A DNA stretch of 64,000 bases, taken from contig CAIXCY010000240.1 in assembly GCA_903918045.1 (NCBI GenBank), positions 55,403 through 119,402 of the forward strand, in the 5' to 3' direction. Source of the DNA: an uncultured Bacteroidia bacterium. Lineage in GTDB: Bacteria; Bacteroidota; Bacteroidia; Bacteroidales; Prolixibacteraceae. This document shows positions 36,168-44,586 of the stretch, in pieces (positions within the stretch are counted from its first letter, which is position 1; each line of letters starts with the position of its first letter). The notes beneath the pieces are model-generated. The model worked only from the letters and a program-made list of their open reading frames with translations. It did no database searches and was not told the origin of the DNA. A program made the translations under genes and the position numbers.

Positions 36168-36205
36168 GCCACCAAATTACCAAATTGTCGAATTGTCAAA
36201 TTACC
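36168..36205 (+). repeat. Octamer repeat block before acr3
   Basis: Short run of AAATTACC, AAATTGTCG, AATTGTCA, AATTACC just before the acr3 ATG. It is the smallest of the blocks and is in the same orientation as those before arsC and arsM. Confidence 0.65.
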
Positions 36206-36209
36206 ATCT

Positions 36210-37262
36210 ATGAATACAACAAAACAGCTATCCTTTTTCGATCGTTTCCTCACCTTATGGATTTTCCTTGTAATGTTCTCTGGGATCCTTGCCGGGTATC
36301 TCATCCCCGGGATTTCCGGATTCTGGAATTCGCTGAGCTCGGGAACAACAAATATTCCAATAGCCATCGGCCTTGTACTGATGATGTATCCGCCTCTGGC
36401 GAAAGTCAGATATGAAAAATTGCCCCTCGTATTCAAAAATCTGAAGCTTCTGACCTTGTCTCTGACTCAGAACTGGATCATTGGACCTCTTGTTATGTTT
36501 TTTCTAGCCATCCTGTTCCTCCATAATTATCCGGGACTAATGGTTGGAGTAATACTCGTAGGATTGGCTCGTTGTATTGCCATGGTTTTGGTTTGGAACG
36601 ACCTGGCCAAAGGGGATACAGAGCTTGCTGCAGGCCTGGTTGCCTTTAACGCAATCTTCCAGGTATTCCTCTATTCGGTTTATGCCTGGGTATTTATTAC
36701 AATCTTACCACCGGTATTTGGATTAAAGGGGGCAGTGGTTGATGTTTCAATATCTGAAATCGCAATTACAGTCCTGATTTACCTTGGAATACCTTTTGCG
36801 ACAGGATTAGTTTCCAATTATGTGTTAAGAAGTCTGAAAGGGAGTGACTGGTATTTTTCGAAGTTCATCCCTAAAATTTCGCTCTTAACACCGGCTGCTC
36901 TGTTGTTTACAATATTCGTAATGTTCTCGTTGAAGGGGGAGAAAATCATTGGGTTGCCAATGGATGTAATCCGGGTTGCAGTACCTTACACAATCTATTT
37001 CGCAATAATGTTTTTCTCCACTTTTTTCCTTGCAAAATGGATGGGTGAAGGTTACGAAAAATCGACAACAATGGCTTTCACAGCCGGAAGTAATGATTTT
37101 GAGCTGGCTATTGCCGTAGCAATTGCCGTATTTGGTATTAATTCGCAGGCCGCTTTTGCGACAGTTATCGGACCATTAGTGGAAGTCCCGGTGATGGTGG
37201 CGTTGGTGAACGTGGCGTTTTATTTCAAACGGAAATATTTTGCTTCAGACACAACTAAGTAA
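36210..37262 (+). CDS. acr3: Arsenite efflux transporter, Acr3 family
   Basis: The 350-residue protein (ATG at 36210) has about ten membrane segments. Acr3 marks include [19 protein letters not shown] at the start, [17 protein letters not shown] with the conserved transport Cys, and [20 protein letters not shown] near the end. Acr3 exports As(III) by exchange with protons. An open frame upstream to 36090 overlaps arsM and is not used. It ends cluster 2, convergent with the Ehr-like operon. Confidence 0.93.
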   Translation: MNTTKQLSFFDRFLTLWIFLVMFSGILAGYLIPGISGFWNSLSSGTTNIPIAIGLVLMMYPPLAKVRYEKLPLVFKNLKLLTLSLTQNWIIGPLVMFFLAILFLHNYPGLMVGVILVGLARCIAMVLVWNDLAKGDTELAAGLVAFNAIFQVFLYSVYAWVFITILPPVFGLKGAVVDVSISEIAITVLIYLGIPFATGLVSNYVLRSLKGSDWYFSKFIPKISLLTPAALLFTIFVMFSLKGEKIIGLPMDVIRVAVPYTIYFAIMFFSTFFLAKWMGEGYEKSTTMAFTAGSNDFELAIAVAIAVFGINSQAAFATVIGPLVEVPVMVALVNVAFYFKRKYFASDTTK

Positions 37263-37289
37263 TTTGAATAAATAAATGATTGAGTTTGA

Positions 37290-38039
37290 TTATCTCTTTT
37301 TTAATAGTTCAAGCACCCCATTGATAAACGTCAACGGATGAATAGGATTTCCGGGGACATAAAGATCGATGGTGTGCTTTGATAAAAACTCACGGTTCAG
37401 GGCCGGACTATCCGCAAAAATGCCTCCGCTGATGGCATCGGTTCCGGCCAGGATAATGATTTTCGGATCGGGAACCGCATTATAACAACGCTCCAAGGGT
37501 TCTGCCATATTTGCCGTAATTGGCCCCGTTATTATAATGCCATCAGCATGCCGGGGAGATGCCACAAAATCGATCCCAAAACGGCTGATATCGAACTGAA
37601 CATTATTGGATGCATTTAATTCCCATTCGCAACTGTTGTCCCCCCCGGCTGAAACCTGCCGAAGTTTCAGTGACCTCCCGAAAAGCCGGTGTATTTCAGC
37701 ACGAACCAGCATAGGATTCAGTACTATTGGGCTATCATCCTCCTCATTAATGATTAACCTGGCCCTGTCGTTAGTTGAAAGCTTATACTCCATTGTAAAG
37801 GAGATCTTATCGGGAAATTGAATCGAACATTCTCCACAAAATGTGCATTTGCCTAAATCGAGGCTTACTGGATTAACCGTAATAGCCTTTGTTGGACATA
37901 GGTCTGCCAACAAAGATTCATCAACGCTAGCTTTGGAAATCACAGGTCTTCCCCTGAAAATACCAGGCACTTTAACTGTGGTTACATTGGGAATATATTG
38001 CTTTCCCTGATGCCATAATATCCTTAAATTATCAAACAT
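37290..38039 (-). CDS. Ferredoxin-NuoB-like fusion subunit of Ehr-type complex (lacking N2 ligands)
   Basis: The 249-residue protein joins a partial ferredoxin domain (Cys48, Cys65, Cys68, Cys71: enough for one [4Fe-4S]) to a NuoB/HycG-like domain at about 105-249 (RFGIDFVASPRHADGIIITGP). In HycG/NuoB four cysteines bind the N2 cluster. Here the matching positions are Asp134, Cys137, Asp201 and Asn231 (GGDNSCE, GTDA, GNPI), so only one remains and the cluster should be absent. It is last in the operon, 15 bases after the large subunit. The pattern fits Ehr complexes rather than a working hydrogenase. Confidence 0.85.
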   Translation of the reverse strand: MFDNLRILWHQGKQYIPNVTTVKVPGIFRGRPVISKASVDESLLADLCPTKAITVNPVSLDLGKCTFCGECSIQFPDKISFTMEYKLSTNDRARLIINEEDDSPIVLNPMLVRAEIHRLFGRSLKLRQVSAGGDNSCEWELNASNNVQFDISRFGIDFVASPRHADGIIITGPITANMAEPLERCYNAVPDPKIIILAGTDAISGGIFADSPALNREFLSKHTIDLYVPGNPIHPLTFINGVLELLKKR

Positions 38040-38054
38040 AGCTTTTCAAATTTC

Positions 38055-39563
38055 TTATAAATCGTGACCACAGTATGACAAATTGAAGCTCTTGTTACAA
38101 ATCGGAAAATCAGAGATATCATTGTTCCTAACCGATTGTGCCAATGCCATCCAGTTATGATGGGAGGGGTCTTTGATTTTATAAACCAGAAGATTACCCT
38201 CTTCATTTGTGATGGCGCAGTGGCATATCTCGCCGCGCCACCCCTCAACAAGTGAAAGAATAAATTTCCGGCTCTGAGGATTCATTTCCACATTCAAAGG
38301 TTGTCTGATCTCCTGCACATTCTGTAAGACCCCTTTAATATGGCTTATCGATTGCCGAACCTCCTCCCTCCTGATTTGTACCCGGGAATAGACATCCCCA
38401 TGTCGCTTTATTACCGGCTTATGCTTAATACTATTGTAAAGATTATGGGGGTGCGATAAACGGATATCCCTGCTCAATCCGCTCATGCGGGCCGCCATCC
38501 CTACTGTTCCGATCTCCAACACTTCATCATATGTTACTACTCCTGTTTTTTCCATACGCGAAAGTGCACTGGGAAGATTGAAGAGTTTTTGGGTAATTTC
38601 AATAAAATCTGGTTCAAAAGAATCAAAGATCTCAAGTAATCGTTTTGAATGCCCGGCGGTAAATGGGAAATTAAGCTTCCCTGCCCTGATCAACCCTTTT
38701 GATAGTCTGTTTCCCCCCCACTCCTGCATGAAATTAACAATTGGAGTACGAAGTCTTCCGTAAACTGAATTGCCCAACTGATAGGCGATATCGGCACATA
38801 CCGCTGCAAGATCACCAGTATGAATCGCGATTCGTTCAAGTTCCAAAGCCAGTATGCGGGAATAGTGCAGCCCATCGTCCGGTGTATGACCACACAAACT
38901 CTCCCATAGATTGACAAAAGCAGTGGTATGCCCCACAACAGTATCACCGGCAATATTTTCTGCCAGGGTACTCCTTTCGAGAAGCTGGGTCTTTTGAAGA
39001 AAAAGTTGTTCAATACCTCTGTGCTGGTAGCCCAGCTGAATCTCCAGATGAAGGATTTGTTCACCGTTACAGATAAACCGAAAATGACCTGGCTCAATCA
39101 CTCCTGCATGTATTGGACCGACACCAACCTCATGAAGCTCTTCACTATCGGCTTCATAAAACGGATAACCTTCAATTCTCTGCTTCTTATCAAAGCGGTT
39201 GTGTGCATATCTGACCGGCTTTAACCAGGGGTGATCAGAATACCTGATACCAAAATTTTCGTGAATCTCACGTTCGAATTTCTCAAAATTATGATTTCGG
39301 AACGTTAGGGATTCAAGTTCTGTATTTTCCTCCACCAAAGCAGAGGAGACGAAGATCTGGTGCAAATCATCGTCTGCAATACAGCAAATGAGGCTAATTT
39401 TGTCTGAAAGGTGATAACCAAAATAATTTACACAATGACGCGCCGGATTGCCATTGATCAATTCCACATTCATATCAGCAAACTTTGAATATTCAAGAAC
39501 CGGAATATCCTTTAAGGCAGTCGCCTGATTGTTGGTGACACTTTTATAATTAACGGTTGTCAT
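38055..39563 (-). CDS. NuoCD/HyfG-like large subunit of Ehr-type complex (no NiFe ligands)
   Basis: The 502-residue protein combines a NuoC-like N-terminal part (about 20-125) with a NuoD/HycE-like large-subunit domain. Group 4 hydrogenases have ICGICSVAH and a C-terminal DPCxxC for nickel-iron. Here the first is IAGDTVVGH at 204-212 and the second is FNLSYCGHDL at 493-502. The NiFe site therefore cannot form. Known Ehr complexes share this loss. The gene overlaps the HyfF-like gene by 4 bases (ATGA). Confidence 0.87.
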   Translation of the reverse strand: MTTVNYKSVTNNQATALKDIPVLEYSKFADMNVELINGNPARHCVNYFGYHLSDKISLICCIADDDLHQIFVSSALVEENTELESLTFRNHNFEKFEREIHENFGIRYSDHPWLKPVRYAHNRFDKKQRIEGYPFYEADSEELHEVGVGPIHAGVIEPGHFRFICNGEQILHLEIQLGYQHRGIEQLFLQKTQLLERSTLAENIAGDTVVGHTTAFVNLWESLCGHTPDDGLHYSRILALELERIAIHTGDLAAVCADIAYQLGNSVYGRLRTPIVNFMQEWGGNRLSKGLIRAGKLNFPFTAGHSKRLLEIFDSFEPDFIEITQKLFNLPSALSRMEKTGVVTYDEVLEIGTVGMAARMSGLSRDIRLSHPHNLYNSIKHKPVIKRHGDVYSRVQIRREEVRQSISHIKGVLQNVQEIRQPLNVEMNPQSRKFILSLVEGWRGEICHCAITNEEGNLLVYKIKDPSHHNWMALAQSVRNNDISDFPICNKSFNLSYCGHDL

Positions 39564-40990
39564 GCTATTAGTTTTACGGCCTCCTGCAAGAGATTTACAA
39601 AAATCATCGGGGGATTATAGGCCAGATAAACGGCCAACCCAAGTAAAACAAATTGAGTTAGTGATTCCCAAGACGAAATTTTAGGAATCTTAGCTTCGTC
39701 AATAGATATTGGCGGTATAAACAATAATTTGAAAATATTGGATCCAAAACCCCAAATAATCATTGTTAACAGGACAAGGACCACAATTAAAATTAAAATA
39801 TTATGTGCTTCAAATAATGACTGAAAAATCAAAAATTCACTAATAAAAAGTCCGGAAGGGGGCATTGCTGTAGCAGAAATAAATCCAAGGAAAACAACTA
39901 TCGCTCCAACTTTATTGTATTTGAAATAATCACCCACATCATAAATACTCTTGCTCTGATAGACCCAATAAATCTGATTATATTGGAGAAACAGGCTGGG
40001 CTTAATCAATGCATGAAGAATAATATGCAGAATAGCCGCATAAACGCCGATTCCACCGGCAGCAAGTCCGAGAACTACCAGCCCCATGTGTTCAATTCCG
40101 GAGTATGCGAACATCCGTTTAATATTTTTAATACGGGTCATATATACCGTAGCCACAAATATAGAGAGCAAAGCCGCGACTATCATAACCGTATTTGCCC
40201 AATGTTTAAGCGGAGTATGTGACATAACAGCATACATCCGGTAAATGCTCACAAAACCTGCATTCATTAAAACTGAAGCCAGCAAAGCGCCTGCAGGCGC
40301 CGGGGCTTTGTCTTTGGCATCGATCCCGGCAGTATACATTGGGACAAGACCAAGCTTGGCAGTGAACCCGGTAAAGATGAACAGGAACGCGAGTTTAAGC
40401 CAGAAAGGATTGAGTTTTGAGGCATTTGTGTAGAGCGATTCAAATGACATATCATCGATTCCGGCATCTTTAAGTGACAAACTCAGGAAGAGTATACCAA
40501 TGTATACAAACGTAATACTGATCGCGCAAATAAAAACATATTTCCAGACTCCCTCCAACGCCCGTAAGTTCCGGTGATGGTAAATTAATGCAGATGCACT
40601 CAGGGTAGTAATCTCAATAAAGATCCAGGTTACAGCAATATGCCCGGATAAATAAACGACACTGCAGGCAGCTATTAGCATAACCATCGAACCAAAAAAC
40701 AACCCTCGTGATTTAGGCGTCTCATCAACATTGTGAATTTCGATATACCTGTATCCATGAAATAGGACAGGTATAGCCACAACACATAACGCGACAAGCA
40801 AAAGTACCCCCAGTGCATCAGGATTAAAAAATTCGAGCTCCCTGATATTGATATGGTTGAATTCATACAATCCAAAAACAAGTAGCAAAGCCATAAAAAT
40901 GGCAAGCAAAGCATAATTGACGAAAATATTCCTGTTATATAACAACCATCCACTGATGATAAAAGCTCCTGTTAAAAATATTCCTATCAT
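39560..40990 (-). CDS. HyfF/NuoN-like membrane subunit of Ehr-type complex
   Basis: The 476-residue protein has about fourteen membrane segments and belongs to the antiporter-like proton-pump subunits. It shows the conserved membrane Glu (IFIEITTLSASALI) and the Lys-bearing AKLGLVPMYTAGIDAKDKAPAPAGALLASVLMNAGF segment. This matches HyfF of hydrogenase-4 and NuoN/NuoL of complex I, which conduct protons or Na+. It is translationally coupled to the large-subunit gene. Confidence 0.86.
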   Translation of the reverse strand: MIGIFLTGAFIISGWLLYNRNIFVNYALLAIFMALLLVFGLYEFNHINIRELEFFNPDALGVLLLVALCVVAIPVLFHGYRYIEIHNVDETPKSRGLFFGSMVMLIAACSVVYLSGHIAVTWIFIEITTLSASALIYHHRNLRALEGVWKYVFICAISITFVYIGILFLSLSLKDAGIDDMSFESLYTNASKLNPFWLKLAFLFIFTGFTAKLGLVPMYTAGIDAKDKAPAPAGALLASVLMNAGFVSIYRMYAVMSHTPLKHWANTVMIVAALLSIFVATVYMTRIKNIKRMFAYSGIEHMGLVVLGLAAGGIGVYAAILHIILHALIKPSLFLQYNQIYWVYQSKSIYDVGDYFKYNKVGAIVVFLGFISATAMPPSGLFISEFLIFQSLFEAHNILILIVVLVLLTMIIWGFGSNIFKLLFIPPISIDEAKIPKISSWESLTQFVLLGLAVYLAYNPPMIFVNLLQEAVKLIA

Positions 40991-40996
40991 CTCTGT

Positions 40997-41626
40997 TTAG
41001 TCTTTAAGGTTACGTAAATGGTCTATATCAGGATTTTTCAGTAAATCACCAATCCGATTGAAGAAAACTCCCAAAATAAGTACACTTGCAAATATATCCA
41101 GCATGATACCCAGGTTAACCAGCATTGGCATTTCGTTTCCAACCGCCAAAGAAAGGACGAAGACGCCATTTTCGATAATGATATATCCGATAACATGGGT
41201 GATGATTTTTTTCCGGGTAACTATCAGATAAAGCCCTGTAAAGATCGTCGACAGTGCAACAACGAAAAAGGTTTTATCCAGATTTGGATCTTTGATCGAA
41301 CTGGACAGAATTATGGTAGCGACAGTTATAAAAGTGACGATAATCAGCGATACAAAATTAGGAAGGTATGGTTCAGCCTCACGGGTAATTCCGTTCCTCC
41401 TGATCACGTAATTGATAAACCAGGGAACAGATATAGCCTTAAACACGATGGTCTCAAGCATAATCAATATCAGATTGACAGTACTGATCTTGTTAAGAGT
41501 TAGAAAAGTAACTCCAAAAAGTATAAAACCCTGGAAAACAAGAATATTCAGATAAGTGAAAAGTCTGTTCGCAATACTGATATAAAGCAGCGACATTGCA
41601 AGGGCAATTAAAAGTATATCGGTCAT
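40997..41626 (-). CDS. HyfE/NuoK-like membrane subunit of Ehr-type complex
   Basis: The 209-residue protein has six to seven membrane segments with LETIVFKAISVPWFINYV and IIENGVFVLSLAVGNEMPMLV. The latter carries the membrane Glu expected of the NuoK-like HyfE subunit. Length agrees with E. coli HyfE. It lies 11 bases after the HyfC-like gene and 6 bases before the HyfF-like gene. Confidence 0.85.
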   Translation of the reverse strand: MTDILLIALAMSLLYISIANRLFTYLNILVFQGFILFGVTFLTLNKISTVNLILIMLETIVFKAISVPWFINYVIRRNGITREAEPYLPNFVSLIIVTFITVATIILSSSIKDPNLDKTFFVVALSTIFTGLYLIVTRKKIITHVIGYIIIENGVFVLSLAVGNEMPMLVNLGIMLDIFASVLILGVFFNRIGDLLKNPDIDHLRNLKD

Positions 41627-41637
41627 ATTTCAAAGTT

Positions 41638-42543
41638 TTAGGCAAATTTTCCAAGCACCAGCAGTACCCCGAAAAAGATCAGCAGAGAAACAGAAGTAAG
41701 GATAAAAACGAATTGCGGATTATGCCCCATACGGAACCGGGCCATAAACGATTCAATAATACCAACAGCTGTAGCAAATCCGATTTGAATCGCAAAGAAA
41801 AGAGGAACCGAGATTTCAAAGGGCAACATTCCAATAAAGAAGTTGGAGATGAGCGCTCCATACATAGCAAATTTGAGATTGGTGGTGTACATGATCACAC
41901 CGAGGTCGAAACCACTATTGTCTAGAATCATAACTTCGTGGATCATTGTTAATTCCAGATGGGTTTTAGGATCATCCAAAGGCATGCGGCTATTTTCGAT
42001 CATTGCAATCATAACCAGTACAAAAGATGCCAAACCTCCCAGCAAATATGAGATTTGAGATCCATAATGGAGTGTGCTGAAAATATCATGAAATGAATTT
42101 TGTCCGGTAAACAGTGCGAAAGATCCCAGCAGGATAAAGAATGCAGGTTCAACAAGCATGGAAAAAAGTGCCTCCCGACTCGCGCCCATCCCCTCGAAAC
42201 TGCTTCCTGTATCCAGGGCCGAAATAATCATCAGGAACTTGCCAAAAGCCAGGATATAGGCAAACATGATAAAATCGCCTTCGAAAGAGATAATTCCAGG
42301 ATATGTGCCGTGTGGAATCATCAAAACGGCCATAATTACAGATGAAAAGTAGGCGGTTGGCGCTATCTGAAAAATAAAACTCGTGGTTTTACTGACCACC
42401 GATCCCTTCCTCCATAACCTGAGAATATCAAGCATTGGCTGAAAAATTCCCGGTCCCTTCCTTCCGGATAGGATGCTTTTTGTCCGGATTATTATTCCGG
42501 AAAAAAACAGACTCACAACTAGGATAAGTAATAAGCTGACCAT
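41638..42543 (-). CDS. HyfC/NuoH-like membrane subunit of Ehr-type complex
   Basis: The 301-residue protein has eight hydrophobic segments. It carries the NuoH/HycD marks GRKGPGIFQPMLDILRLWRKG (after the first segment), the acidic LDTGSSFEGMGASREALFSMLVEPAFF loop that faces the quinone-like cavity in complex I, and SRMPLDDPKTHLELTMIHE. These loops are well kept although the catalytic subunits have lost their metals. So the coupling channel is conserved while the redox site is altered. Confidence 0.88.
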   Translation of the reverse strand: MVSLLLILVVSLFFSGIIIRTKSILSGRKGPGIFQPMLDILRLWRKGSVVSKTTSFIFQIAPTAYFSSVIMAVLMIPHGTYPGIISFEGDFIMFAYILAFGKFLMIISALDTGSSFEGMGASREALFSMLVEPAFFILLGSFALFTGQNSFHDIFSTLHYGSQISYLLGGLASFVLVMIAMIENSRMPLDDPKTHLELTMIHEVMILDNSGFDLGVIMYTTNLKFAMYGALISNFFIGMLPFEISVPLFFAIQIGFATAVGIIESFMARFRMGHNPQFVFILTSVSLLIFFGVLLVLGKFA

Positions 42544-42544
42544 A

Positions 42545-44578
42545 TTACAACTGGTTTAAGAATTTAATAATTACAAGAATTTTTTCAATTACAGAAGGTA
42601 AAAGGATAGCAAACCCGACAAATACGAATCCATACAGAATATATGCCTGAATATTTCCGTTTTGCAGGAAAACGAATGAATTTAAGATCTTTCGGATAAA
42701 ATGCAACGGTCTGTTAATAAACCAGATTTCAATTTTATCCTGCGCATGAGTGTGCTGACTTATATATTTGGGATACAGCCCCTGGGCCTCTCTTTTCTCC
42801 CGTTTAATTGAAAGAAGAGGCTCAGCTAATTTGCGGTATGTCCGGATAAATGAGGAAGCCGTATACTGCATTTTGGGGTTTGCAGGGGCATATGCACAAC
42901 CCCATGTTGGCTGAAGTGTAAGAACCCGAGCTCGGGTAACCAGGTGTCTCAGGTAGTATACTGACACAATCAGCAAAATAAATCCCAATGAATACCAACC
43001 CACGATTGTGAGTTTACCAAGCGTCTCAATGAATTGCAGTTGTAATCCAATATCCAACGATGGGATATAAAGACTGACAATACGGATCAAATAGCCACTA
43101 AGCAGTAATGGAAACAAGCCGATTACCATTATTAGCAAAACGATGACATACATTGGCCAGATACGTTGAGGTAGCTCGGTGTCTTGTTCATCAGGAATTT
43201 GGATACGAGGTGAACCCAGAAAAACAATCCCAAAAGCTTTTGTAAAGCAAATCAGGGCGAGTCCGCCAATAATTACTAAACCCAGCATAGTGAATAGAAG
43301 AACCAGAATTGCAACAAAATTACCGGTTGCCAATCCATGAAATAATCCAATGTATAAAAAGAACTCCGAGATAAACCCGTTAAATGGGGGTAGACCGCAA
43401 ATAGCCAGCGATCCGATTAAAAACAGGTATCCTGAATGGGGCATCTTTTTGATCAGGCCACCCAGAGATTCAATGTTCATGGTATGTCGGGCCTGATAAA
43501 CATTTCCTGCACTAAAAAAAAGCAGGGATTTAAACAATGAATGATTCAGCGTATGAAGCAAAGCTCCGCCAAAACCGGCAAACACAAGAAATTGATTACT
43601 ATTCCCTATTCCAATACATCCCAAACCGATCCCAATACCAATGATCCCAATATTTTCGATGCTATGGTATGCCAGCAATTTTTTCAGATTGTGCTGAACA
43701 ATTGCAAGCATTACACCATATAGACCCGTGACTACAGAAACCATAAGAATAAAATATCCAATAGTTATCATGTCACTCTTTATTAACATAAGAACGCGCA
43801 ACATTCCGTAAATTCCAATTTTAATGATCACCCCTGACATAATACCTGAAATATGTGCCGGAGCTGCAGGATGGGCCAGTGGCAACCAGGTATGAAAAGG
43901 GACAAACCCTGACTTTATAGCAAATGACGTAAAGAAAAAGATAAAAAGTGCAATTCCTGCGATTGGGGACTGTGATGTAGAAAATAGGGTGATAGCATTA
44001 AAATCGAATGAGCCGGTCCTGACTTTCACCCACATAAATGCTAAAGTGAGGAAAAGGATACAGACGTGCGACTGAATCAGGAAATTTATACCCGCTTTTA
44101 ATGTTGTATTTTTATAATGCTCAAAAATTACCAATACGAATGAGGAGAGGGCCATGATCTCCCATACAACAAGTACCACCAGCCCATTTTGAACAATGCA
44201 GATATCAATCAATGAGGTATAAAGCAGTATGAATGCGGCCAGGTGAAGCGCCAGGTTATCTGGCTGATCCATATATTTCTTCATATATTGGACGCCATAC
44301 CAAACCCCTGACAAGAATGTAAAACTGATAATCAACATAAACCAGGCTGACAGATAATCGATCCGTACCGGGATAGCCCCTGTGACCCATGAACCTGCAT
44401 AGAAATATTCTGCTGCGCCATTAGTAAAAACAGCAAAAGATAGTGCCGAAACGATTATTATCTGTAATGAAATTACAAAAAGCGCCATAATTCCTCTCCC
44501 CTTTGTTTTTAAAAAAGGGATGGTTACCAATGCAGCGATTGCAAGCAGATTCAATATCTCAACAAATATCTTTGCCAT
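42545..44578 (-). CDS. HyfB/NuoL-like antiporter subunit B of Ehr-type complex
   Basis: From the ATG at 44578 the protein is 677 residues with about sixteen membrane segments. Proton-channel motifs include VVWEIMALSSFVLVIFEH (membrane Glu), KSGFVPFHTWLPLAHPAAPAHISG and HTLNHSLFKSLLFFSAG. The C-terminal TWGCAYAPANPKMQYTASSF domain is the HyfB-type tail. It is a close paralogue of the next gene upstream. The longer frame from a TTG at 44588-44590 would overlap that gene's stop codon and remains possible. Confidence 0.86.
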   Translation of the reverse strand: MAKIFVEILNLLAIAALVTIPFLKTKGRGIMALFVISLQIIIVSALSFAVFTNGAAEYFYAGSWVTGAIPVRIDYLSAWFMLIISFTFLSGVWYGVQYMKKYMDQPDNLALHLAAFILLYTSLIDICIVQNGLVVLVVWEIMALSSFVLVIFEHYKNTTLKAGINFLIQSHVCILFLTLAFMWVKVRTGSFDFNAITLFSTSQSPIAGIALFIFFFTSFAIKSGFVPFHTWLPLAHPAAPAHISGIMSGVIIKIGIYGMLRVLMLIKSDMITIGYFILMVSVVTGLYGVMLAIVQHNLKKLLAYHSIENIGIIGIGIGLGCIGIGNSNQFLVFAGFGGALLHTLNHSLFKSLLFFSAGNVYQARHTMNIESLGGLIKKMPHSGYLFLIGSLAICGLPPFNGFISEFFLYIGLFHGLATGNFVAILVLLFTMLGLVIIGGLALICFTKAFGIVFLGSPRIQIPDEQDTELPQRIWPMYVIVLLIMVIGLFPLLLSGYLIRIVSLYIPSLDIGLQLQFIETLGKLTIVGWYSLGFILLIVSVYYLRHLVTRARVLTLQPTWGCAYAPANPKMQYTASSFIRTYRKLAEPLLSIKREKREAQGLYPKYISQHTHAQDKIEIWFINRPLHFIRKILNSFVFLQNGNIQAYILYGFVFVGFAILLPSVIEKILVIIKFLNQL

Positions 44579-44586
44579 AAATAATA

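Noticed and set aside
27461..37262. Arsenic region as a bounded genomic island with attachment sites
   Set aside because: No integrase, tRNA target or flanking direct repeat was found, although decayed genes suggest past insertions.
37290..39563. Reading the large and small subunits as a working group 4 [NiFe] hydrogenase
   Set aside because: The NiFe cysteine motifs are IAGDTVVGH and FNLSYC, and three of four N2 ligands are replaced, so no active site can form.
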